A stretch of 64,000 nucleotides of DNA from Theristus sp. LFF4_11 (taxonomy: Eukaryota > Nematoda > Chromadorea > Monhysterida > Xyalidae): positions 268,001 to 332,000 of the forward strand of contig JASANC010003066.1 of assembly GCA_030248135.1 (NCBI GenBank), in the 5' to 3' direction. The position numbers were made by a program, and so were the translations under genes. Below the pieces are notes generated by a model that had not been told where the DNA came from, did not search any database, and saw only the letters and a program-made list of their open reading frames with translations. Positions within the stretch are counted from its first letter, which is position 1, and every line of letters begins with the position of its first letter. Positions 34,901 to 44,900 of the stretch are shown in pieces.

Positions 34901-37015
34901 CATTTTTGATTGAGCGGCCACACGGTTCACCTGGTCGTCGCCGGGAGTCCGTTCAGCACCTCCGGACTGACGTACTGCGCGGTGCCGACGAAACTGCTGC
35001 GCTTTTGTCGTACGGGCAGCGACGGATTCGACGCCGTTGAAGTGACCGCCGTCTTGCCGGGCGCCAACTCGGACGAGGCGGACGCGGACGGTTGCGGCTG
35101 CGACACTTTGCGCACGGCCGGCTTCTGCGCTGAACAGTTGGAAACAAAACGCAATGTGGAATGCTCGAAAGCGAAGTTGATTTGAAATATTTATGAACAT
35201 AAAAGACCATTTTTAATCATAGTTATAAAAGCGAATGGCTTTCCAAAAAGGTCACAAAACAAAAACAACGCCAACCATCATCATTTTCACGGCCGAGAAT
35301 TTTTGCCGAGCCGAAATCGGAAATCAAAATGTGCATCCGGTCGCTGAGCAGAATGTTCTCCGGTTTAAGGTCGCTGAAAATGGATGAAAAAATAAGTGAT
35401 CGATTGAAAAACTTTAGACATTCATGCAGAAATGGTCTTGTTTAGGCCAAGTGTGGTGTGTCCAATGTGAAACAGAAAATGGCATGGGGCAGAAAACAAG
35501 AAAAAACAGGCAGGCATGGGGCATCTTCCCCACCCGATGGTTCCATGCAACCCAACGTGAACGCCAATGGTTATTGGGGGCGGATGTGTGGCTTGTGCGC
35601 CGAGACGGCAACAACGAGTGGGGCAGCATTTGTCCAACCGCTTTACCGATGTATGATTCCGATGGCATGCAGGTGCTCCAACGCGCACACAATCTCCGCT
35701 GCGTAAAACCGCGTCACTTCGTCGTCGAATGAACCGTTCTTCCTCATCACCTCCAGCATTTCGCCATTCCTTGCCAGCGTCATCACAAAATCTATTGAAA
35801 AAAACTGTTTGTTTTTTTCTCGTACATTTCGACATTTCTGATGCGTGCTGCTTGCGTTTCAGTTTGTTTATGCAGTCCGACTTTAAAACAAATCCAATTG
35901 GTTGATTGGTTGATGCGTGCATTCTGTCATGAATTGCTGTAGAGGCGGCGTTTGGCTTGCGTAGAATCCATGCATCACGTGATCACCAACCAACCAATCA
36001 ACCAGTTGGATATGTTATAGAGTTAAGACTGGTGAAGGACCATAGTTTCTACTTCAACTATGGCCTATACCGACTAAAACAACAAACAAGAGCATTAACT
36101 CCACCAACATAATCGAGTATCGTCTTGAAATGTGGCATAAAGACGGACGAAAAATGGACTCGAATCGTTCAACATTGCCATCGCCTCCTTTTCACGGAGT
36201 ATGTAGGATGCCTGAAATTCAATTCATCGAATTTTCAAATCAGCATTTTTCGTCGTTGAATTTACTAGAATCAACTTTTTTGGTCATGCGACTCAATGCG
36301 TTTGCAGGGACTCGGATAACTTCCATTTTAGAACTTCAACTTTAATCGCAATTTTGAATTCCCGCGTCCAACATGAAACTGCTTCCCTATCTATGCAATT
36401 GCTGATTGAGTAACACACCTATAAAATACACACATGAACAGTACAGCAATATACCTTGTTTTCTTTCTTGATCTGCGCTTTTGAGCAAACTTTGATCGCA
36501 AATTCACGGTTGGTACCAACTTCGCTGGCTAAGTACACCTGAAAAAGTCATGCATTCCACGTACTAGCTGCCAGAAAATCGTTGCCAGCGTCCGCATAAG
36601 ACGTTGTATGAGACACACAACGAGCTCGTCAAAAGTTCACCACGTTCTCAACATCTTAAAACCCAAGAAAACAGGCAAACAATTCAAATTTGAAAATGTG
36701 GAACGAGTAAACAAGCAGGCGTACAGTCGAGAACGAGCCCTCGCCGAGCGTTTCACGGAACAGGAAATCGTACGGCGTTTTCTTGCGTGGCGGCGGCGGT
36801 TCGTTCACTTGCGGTGGCGACGACGACGCCACTGGATCGACAGCGGCACCTCTGTTCTCTCGTGCCGCCGTTTTCTCGCCGTGTTCTCTGCTGTGCACGT
36901 TTGTTGACGGCGTCGTCGTTTCATCGTTGGACGCAATCGCGCCCGTCATCTGATCGCGGTCGTACGTGAAACGACGACGATACTCACCGGGCGTCTTCTT
37001 GGACGTTGCTGCCAC
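31910..37015 (-). CDS. PDPK1: 3-phosphoinositide-dependent protein kinase 1 (PDK1)
   Basis: PDK1 phosphorylates the activation loops of Akt, S6K, SGK and PKC and binds PIP3 through a C-terminal PH domain. Fourteen exons join in phase to give 662 residues (human 556): 37015-36725, 36538-36455, 36211-36109, 35791-35647, 35373-35291, 35129-34931, 34754-34686, 34575-34479, 34383-34276, 33941-33715, 33561-33408, 33049-32897, 32526-32458 and 32116-31910. The P-loop is GEGSFSTV, the lysine is in FAIK, the helix-C Glu is in LREKEAM, the catalytic loop is HRDLKPEN and the metal motif is SDFGSAK. The autophosphorylation site context [13 protein letters not shown] is intact. The PH domain runs from [20 protein letters not shown] through [10 protein letters not shown] to NRTYYLFD and CDWCDAI. 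The activation segment has a ~35-residue Ser/Pro/Ala-rich insertion. The last exon adds a Ser-rich tail ([15 protein letters not shown]). No inactivating change was seen. Confidence 0.95.
35879..36030. mobile_element. MITE copy in a PDPK1 intron, CCAATCAGC family
   Basis: AATCCAATTGGTTGATTGGTTGATGCGTGCATTCTGT on the left is mirrored by ATGCATCACGTGATCACCAACCAACCAATCAACCAG on the right. The middle (GCTGTAGAGGCGGCGTTTGG) corresponds to the GCTGTGGAG core of other copies. It lies in the intron between exons 3 and 4 of PDPK1. Confidence 0.6.
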
Positions 37016-37243
37016 CGACTGAAAATTAAATCAAGGAAAACAGTGCAAAGTTCGCTCCTTTCCGAGCAGTGCTTTAACAAATTCCGGTTGAAGAATTGAA
37101 TCCAAAGTTTCGTTTTTGACCGAGGCTTCAAATTGGTCCGTTATATTTGTCAAAATCAGCAACCGAATTATTTCATTCTGCCGGTTAACCACCTCCACGT
37201 CCACCTCCATAAATTTATCTAGAAATTGTCAAGGCCTAGCTTT

Positions 37244-37380
37244 TGGCCGAGCCGGGGCCCCAGTCCAGTTGGTACCATGACTGACACCCCCCCCCCCACT
37301 GAAAAATTTTCGGCACCCCCCCCCACGTGACGACACCCCCCCCCCTCGAAAATTTGCTTTCGCCTTCGGTACTGGTTGGA
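37244..37380. repeat. Poly-C repeat element
   Basis: Three runs of 9-12 C are separated by ACTGAAAAATTTTCGGCA, ACGTGACGACA and TCGAAAATTTG. The same arrangement (poly-C, TCGAAAATTTGGC, ACACCCC) is present at 18275-18330 and 19725-19770, so this is another copy of that family. It sits between the divergent PDPK1 and SRSF2 genes. Confidence 0.55.
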
Positions 37381-38419
37381 GTGGAGCAGCGAGCAGGTCT
37401 TGTCGGAGGAGCCCGCCCAATTTCATTATCATCTACTGGTTCCTTTTTCTTATTTCCTTGACCTCAATAAAAATCCAGGAAAAGCAAAGTGAAAAACGTA
37501 CTGCGGCAGCAGCAGGTGGAGACGAAGTGCATGGTGATGGTGAAGTGATTGGCTCTTCCATGGTGTTGGGATTGTTCAATTTCAGGTTTTCGATTTTGTA
37601 ACTATTTTTCACTCTTCCCTTCCATTTGCCGCGATTGCGATTTTGCTATGTTTATATTATTTTCTTTTTGTTGCTTGGCTTGATTCTTTGAGTATTGGCT
37701 AAAAGATAAAAAGACTAAAATATTTTTGCTGCACTAAAATTTTTTTGCCACACTAAAATTTGCTTCATTCTTTTTTCAAAGATACAACACTTCAAACCAG
37801 GATAAGCGCCAAAAAATCGGCATTTTGTTGTTTTTATTCAATTTTCAAATTTTGATTTTTGTTTAATGAAGGACCCCACTGTCCGTACTTTTGTCAAGCG
37901 TGCTCCGCAAAATCTCCGCAAAAACTGTCGGTTCTCTTGTCAAGACAAGGGCCAACCGAAAACTCGTCAAATGAACTCATCTCAGAGAATAATAATCTCA
38001 TAATCAGAACAGAAACAGCCCGGCCCAAGCCCGCCCAGCCCAACGCCCCAACAACAACGTGTGCGCACGCGACGCGTGTGCATTTTTTCGTTGTTTACTT
38101 GCTTTGCTTCACTCCAGTTGGATTGGTTGGTCGTTCTAATTCTGATCTGAAACATTGCTGTTTTGCACGTTTTGGTTTGGCTTGTGGTTGCACGGTTGCA
38201 CTTGCACAGCAAAACAACCCAGTTTCGCTTTTTACTCAAACGCAATTTTCAATCGTTTTTTACGTTTCCAATTCGATTTCGACGACCACCAATTTCGGCC
38301 AATAATATTATAAGTCGCTCCAACTTCAGTCAGACGGACACGGCAACAACAGGCAAGCAATCTCAGTTCTCAATCAGCAGCAAGTCAGATTTGCGCGATC
38401 AAAGTTCAAAGACGTCAAC
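37381..38419. other. Divergent upstream region of PDPK1 and SRSF2
   Basis: About 1.4 kb (37016-38419) separates the two start codons, which point away from each other, so both promoters must lie here. I see no clear TATA element placed relative to either start. The open frame at 37859-38305 has no family similarity and is not called a gene. Confidence 0.4.
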
Positions 38420-40608
38420 ATGGGTTCACGCGCTCGCGCGCCTCCGCCGATCGAGGGAATGCACTCGCTGAAGGTTTGTTTTGTTGATTACTTCACTGTT
38501 TGTGGTCGCCAGCACATGTAAACAGTGTCACACAGCTGAACTACTGCTGCGAGCAAACAGTTGATTTGATGCTCATCAGTTGCTTTTGAACTCACTGGTC
38601 ACTGCAGCAGCCAAGCAGTACGCTTTTTCAGACGTCTTGACGGTGCAAAAAATGTGCAGATTCAACAAATAGATGGTGAAAACGCATTTTCCTTTCCCTT
38701 CTGACACCGACAGTTGAACTCTGAATTATAGACAATCCGCTAATTTGCTAGTGATCACGTGATACCATGCATGCTTTCTGTGCAAACCAAACTCCGCCTC
38801 TGCAGCACACGGTCAGTTACTCGCGCTGTGAATCAGCGAGTGAACGGAAGCCAGAATAAATTTGTGATCGATGTTTTTTTCTGCGCACAGGTGGACAACA
38901 TTTCGTATCGGACCACGCAAGAAGATTTACGTCGTCTGTTCGATCGTTACGGTGAAATCGGTGACATTCACATTCCGCTTGATCGATACAGCCGTCAGAG
39001 TCGTGGATTCGGTTTTGTTCGGTGCGCCGTTTTCTTTTCTGTGGCGTCAGAACACGGGTTTTGTGGTTGTTGTTGTTGTTCTCCAAAGTTTTTTCAGCAT
39101 TATCGGAAATGTAATAATGATATCCAGTTTCGTTCAGTCTGTTCTAGTTGTATTGCAACACCGGTTGCTACAGCGCCTGCAAATCAACAGGCAACTGCGG
39201 GAAAACTACGGACATTAAAAAGACAACGGAATTATTTGTTGTTGTTGTGTTTTCTGTTTTGCAGTTTCTACAGTCGTCGCGACGCCGAGCACGCGGCGGA
39301 TCGCACCGACGGCCGTTGGCTGGACGGGCGCGAACTGCGGGTCGCATTCGCACGCTACGAACGACCCGTCGGACAGCGCGAGGGGGGCGGGCGCGGACGG
39401 TAAATGAAGACAATCAGAACACTTACACTCACAAGCAAACTGCTTTCACGGTTGAACAATTGTGTTTTTTGGGGATTCAATCGAACACACGAACCGACTA
39501 CAAACAAAACTCCTTTTTGAGGTATGCTGTTGCTGTAGCAGAGCTGCCTGAGATCCTGAAATGCTGAATTTGCTGTGACCCGCGCGTTGCTGAAATTTGG
39601 CTGCGAGCGGTATTGCTGCCGAAAAATACTGAAGTGGCGGCCATGTGCAGACCAGAGAAAACCATGAGACCAGAAAAGAGTTTTCCGGTGTCCACAGTAG
39701 CTGATTTTGAATGCGATGATAGCTGCCACTGGCTGCCAGCTTTGTCCTGTTTGTCTGTTCTGTCCTGTCTCCTCGTGTGTAGCAGCACTGTTCTTCATCA
39801 TATCTGACTGCAGAATTGACGAACTTGGTAAAAGTTGACCAGAAGTTTTTGTTAATAGTGGTGGCAGAGTGTTTTTTATCTGTTGTGTTGTGTTTTTTAC
39901 GAGCAAAATTTTTGCTATTTTCCTTGTTTCACGTCTTTCCTGAGGTTACAAGTTTACCGAGTATGGTTGTGCTGTTAACAAGCTGATTGGTAGTGTTTTT
40001 TACTCGTTCTGAGAGCTGTTTGGTGGTAATTTGCTATCGAAAAAGTGACATGTTTGTCCCACAAGGACCTGATGGAAATGTTTGCTCGAAAAACCAACTG
40101 ATTTGAAATGTGTTTCAGTTCTCGTTCACGCAGTCGCAGTCCTCGACGCAGTCGGTCGATCTCGCCGCGCGCTCGCGATCGGTCTGGCGCATTTTGTTGC
40201 TTGCTGATTCGCTGCATTTCCAATAAGACAGCGTTGATTGGCTGGTTGCGTTGCGCCCGCTGGTGACGCATCCAATCAGTGTGCGCGTTTGGAATGCATC
40301 CGGCCTTGTTCGATAACTGAACTCACCACTGTATACACTGCGATCTGCGTACTTTTGCTCGCTCGCACTCTGATGTTGTGCAGCGGCCGACAAACGCACT
40401 GGCATCACCGTGATATTGGCGGTTGCTGCAACATTGTCACAACACAAAGCAACTTGCGGGCTGAGTTTACAGACGCACAAACACTTTGAGACAGTTTTCC
40501 ATTGTTTTGTTTCGCAGATCCCGTTCGCGTTCGCGTTCAGCGTCTCGGTCCCGTTCGCCGCGTTCTCGCTCGCGCTCTCACTCCGGCAGCCGAAGTCCGC
40601 GCGATTGA
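38420..40608 (+). CDS. SRSF2: SR splicing factor SRSF2-like
   Basis: SRSF2 (SC35) binds exonic enhancers and recruits the spliceosome in the nucleus. Five exons: 38420-38473, 38891-39021, 39265-39399, 40119-40181 and 40518-40608, in phase, give 157 residues (human 221). The protein begins MGSRARAPPPIEGMHSLKVD, close to the P-P-x-(I/V)-E-G-M-x-S-L-K-V-D start of SRSF2. The RRM has VDNISYRT as RNP2 and SRGFGFVRF as RNP1. DRYGEIGDIHIPLDR, ADRTDGRWLDGRELRV and ARYERP also match SRSF2. A Gly/Arg hinge (QREGGGRGR) leads to a short RS domain, spread over the last two exons, of SR/RS dipeptides, ending GSRSPRD. The RS domain is roughly half the vertebrate length. The gene is otherwise ordinary and complete. 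A partial repeat element lies in intron 1. Confidence 0.95.
38711..38820. mobile_element. Half copy of the CCAATCAGC MITE family
   Basis: TTGAACTCTGAATTATAGACAATCCGCTAATTTGCTAGTGATCACGTGA-type sequence followed by CATGCATGCTTTCTGTGCAAACCAAACTCCGCCTCTGCAG matches the left half of the copies at 16651 and 53420 and the core of the one at 11915. The right half is missing. It lies in SRSF2 intron 1. Confidence 0.55.
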
Positions 40609-41919
40609 TTCTGGAAAGTGTGTGATTCAATTCGTTTCATCCGTGAAAGATGCGTTGTTGACGGTGTTGAGTGTCTAAAACAATTACAACAACATGCACT
40701 GGAAGACGTAAAGCCGAATGTCAAAACTTATCGTATTCGTGTGCTGTATTTCCACCACGCACCACAGAAGTAAAAACGGTTTTCAAGCGGTTTGTTCGGA
40801 TTTTTCTTTCGGTTTCTTTGTTTCACACAATTCTGTCATGAACGTTTCAGTCATGGCATGCTCTGATTTGGCATTCAACTGAAATGCGAATTTTTTGAAT
40901 TGTTTGCCCCTTGTGGTAAAAAATCTGTTTTTCGGGTTGATAATGTTCTTTTGTAGGTGCATGTGGAATCCAAAAAAACCGCATCGTTTTTGTTTTTTAA
41001 TCATTTGAATCGGCTTATCTTTTGGGCTGTCTTGCTGTTGACTTTTTTGTGTGCTTCCTTTTTTAATGATTTGGTTGAAAAACTGTAGCTTCTGCGAGTT
41101 CTGTTGATCATGTTATTTGCTGTCCCCACTGTTTCCAGGTGAACGGTAACAATAAACGAGTTGAAGAAGAAGAAATGATCAACGGTTAAATTTATTGTGA
41201 CACCTTTTGGCCAGCTTATAACAATTATAACATAAATTCCATTATGCAAAAGAAACAAACAATGTCACGAAATTGAAGAAGTTGAAGATTTTTATCGCAC
41301 AAAAAGCAGGAACGCTGCAAACAAAACTTTGTGCGCAGGTCGCTATTGAAGTCAGCGTGAAAACCGTGCATGTGCCGTGTCCGAATTGGATATTTTTTGC
41401 CGCTGGCAATTGGTGTACACAATTTCAGTATAAAATACACCGAAACTGGGCTCAAAACTTTACTCGCTTCATTTTTTGCACTCGTCTCGTTTTTCTTCTA
41501 GTCAACCGAAACCAATTCCTGATTGTCTGTTTCACCAAACATCCCTTCGAATTCGACGCCCGGTATCATCATCAGCCCCACACAGTCGAACTCACACTTC
41601 AAGTGCAACTTGCTGTTTTGGTAACATTGAATCTAATAATCTCACCTATCGATTGGTGTGCAACACAACCAATCAGCGCGCAACGACAATTGTGAGATCG
41701 ATAATTGACAATCTCACCAGATGTGATTTGTCGCAGCAACGACAAATTCACATCGCGTGAGATTGTTAATTTTCGATTTTGTGTCATTTCACTGATCGAC
41801 TCCAGCACACTTCAACAAATCGTTCCACCTAGCGCAGATTCAAATGTAACCAATCCAGCGGAGTTGTATGCAAGTGTGTGTTTGACTTGATTGAATCATC
41901 AACACACAAGAAAGAAAAA
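40609..41919. other. SRSF2 3' flank and BTB gene upstream region
   Basis: No gene recognised. The SRSF2 3' UTR must start here. A cluster of ATCTCAC/GTGAGAT and ATCGAT(A)ATT motifs in both orientations between about 41634 and 41770 (with CCAATCAGCGCGCAACG in the middle) looks like another small inverted-repeat element upstream of the BTB gene. The frame at 41273-41695 has no family similarity. Confidence 0.4.
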
Positions 41920-44900
41920 ATGCCACACGTTCGCGCACCCAAACAGCGACTAAATTTCGACGGCAATGTTTTCGACGATCAAAATCAACCGCAACAACAG
42001 CAATTCAATCCGAACGAACCGAAAACGTTGTACGCAGTGAAGTTGCAAACAGTGAACTCGAGCTTTCCGCCGCCGAACGCTGACGTCACCGTTGTGGTAA
42101 AGTCGTCGTTCGCATTGCACACTGAACGTTGCTACTAAACTTACCACACAGTTGCTACCAAAATGAACCATTTTCGAACACGTAAACTCAAACAACGCTA
42201 CAAAGTTAGCCGCAACACGTTTTCTCAGTGTATTGACGGATGCTGAGAAAAACAAGTCAACGTTAACACGCTGTTGAGTAACTCATGACCAAACGTTGCT
42301 CAACAACACACGTTCACTAACACTATTTCGTTACCATGATGGTTGTTTCGTTGCGTGTCATGAAAGATTAAAAATTTGGTGCAAACGAAATCCACCCGGC
42401 AGCGACCAACCGCAGGTACGCGGCCAGGACTGCCCGGTCGAGTCCGGTGTTCTGCTGGAGCACTGCGCGCATCTGCGTCCGTTGCTGGAGCGAGCGCTGA
42501 TTGGCAGACGCGACCCGCAGCAGCCAATCAGAGTGAAGCTCAGCGATCAGTTCCACCCGCAGACGATCTCGAAACTGTTGCGGTTCATGTACACCGGTAA
42601 ACTGCAGGCCACTGGGGACACGATGCCGCAGTTGTTGCAGGTTAGAAAATTACAATAAAACCGTTTTTTGCAGCTCCCTCAATTGTTCTGGAGATAAGCC
42701 CAAAATACTAAAATTTATGTGGTTTGAGGTGAACGGACGCTGGGCGTGTATCGTGAAACCAGTGCGCTCACCACTGTTTTTTTGGTGCACAATCAGTTGT
42801 GTACGATAAAGACCAATGGATATGGAAAGTAAAAATGAAGTGTAGTCATCAACGTGGACATTGGTCGCACAACCCGAAGCCGACCACACAGGGTGGCGCA
42901 CAAGTACTCACCATAATTTCTGTGCCGACCTACGCATACGAAGTAAATGATCACAGGCCGCGTCACATCTCCAAATCGCGGCAGCGCAGGAGATCCTCGA
43001 AGATTGGCTGCTGCAGCTTGCGCACGTCGACAGTTACGTGCCAACGGCGGTGCACCTTTGCTTGAAACAGCCGTCGCTCGTGGAGCCATTCACTCAGGTT
43101 CATTTCGACGTTTCGTGTTCTCTTCTTTTCGAAAACCGGTTTTTTTCAACAAAAAACTTTTAAATTAAAAAAGTTTTATGTTTCTATTCAGGACGCAGTG
43201 CTGCGTCGCGCGGCGAAACGCTTCAACGTGCTCTGTGCGAACGGCCTGCTATGGACGATGAGTGCGGAGGCCGTTGGCGCACTGCTCGCCAGAGACGATC
43301 TGAATGTCACTGAGGAGGTGCGCTCGATTATGGATTTGGTTTTTCAGATTTCTCCAATTGAAAAACATCGTTTTTTGGCTGAAAAGGGATCAAAAATACC
43401 GTAAGACTTAGTTCAACGGTTTTTTTATTAATTTGGTTCACCACAGCACGTATTTTATCGCGCGAGACGATTAGCCGAACGGAAAGTTTGTGCTGCTGCT
43501 CATTGTGACTCAGTGGGACGGGCACAACTGCACAGACTCTACATTCGACCCACACAGATGCAAGTGTTCTGCGCCGCACTCGAATGGCTGAAGACGAACG
43601 TTGCGCCGTCCGACGCGCCGCCGACGCCGCTGCCGCTGTTGCCGTTCGTTCGTTTCGTGTTGCTCAGCGACGACCAGCTGCTTCAGTGCGTGCACATGGT
43701 CAGAGAAGCCGGTTACCCGGTCATTGGGCCGAAACTCGAGCAGCGACTCGCGTCAGCGCACTGGTGAAATTCGCTTTTTGCTTGTTGGATTCGATGGGTC
43801 ACTGAAACAACTATCCTGGCGTCAAGCCAGTTGGCTTTGTGGCTGGCGTTCAGTCTTGCCAGCTGGCGAGTGTTTTTCACACCATATTTTCGCAGCTCTT
43901 GATTCGCTTCTGCAGACGGTTTTTTGTGATGTTACATGGTCGGGTTGCACACACCAGCACTCCGTGCCATCCTCACCTCGCAAATGCTCGCATGCGTGTG
44001 CCAGTGTGTTTGTGTGTCAGTGTAAAACGTCACAAAAGAGCGTCACAAGCGCGCAGTAACACCCGAAAGTTTTCTCTCAACTCCACCAATCACACGTGTG
44101 ACTCCTTCTGGCATTTATTCAGACTGCGATTTCTGTCTTTTATTCAGCCACTTTTTAATCATGTTGTCGGCACCATTTCAGGTATCACACGATGCAGCAG
44201 CTGGGACTGGAGAACTTTGCAGCGAGCAGCATTCAGCCGCGGCTCCGACTCAATCAATACCACCAGCCGGTGCAAACGCGCCAGCCGCCTGTCGACCTCG
44301 TTTGTCCGCATCGGTCGGTGGTGTTCAAAGGCCCTGTGCACAGTCTCCTTCAAATGTCTGATTGTCTCCTCAGTCGAATGATTCACGCACTCATAACAAA
44401 CACGCTGGCACAAACGCACTGCCAGTGTGTTCACAAACGCACTGCCAGTGTGTTTGTCGGTGGACATTGCTTGCTGTATTCAGTGTGACTGAAAATTGTG
44501 CCATAGTCGTCAGACACCGGTTGCTGCTAGTATGTAACTCCATTAATAATTTCACCACTAAATTTTTTTAACTATTCAGTAAGTTTTCCCACTGGATAAG
44601 ATCAAGAAGTCAATTTGTTACCTAACAATGCTGCGAAAGCCCAGTTTCACATGTGATTTTCTCAACGCCAGTGGCCGCAGCAGACAGCCGAAACCGGCGA
44701 CACCCGTTGTGCGTCAGATTTCGTCGAGCAGTCGCATGCAACAGCAACGCCGCGCCACCAGCGACAGCCTGCGGCGTCGCATGGCTGCTAAACATTACAC
44801 GGTCGAGCATTTCAGTTGTTTGTGATCGAATAAGCTAACCGTGGAAGCCCACTGCGCCAGTTTTTTTTGTACGCGAAACGGAGGTTCTGGTTTTTTGCTA

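Noticed and set aside
41273..41695. 140-codon plus-strand frame upstream of the BTB gene
   Set aside because: No family similarity and no splice partners; it overlaps a small inverted-repeat cluster.
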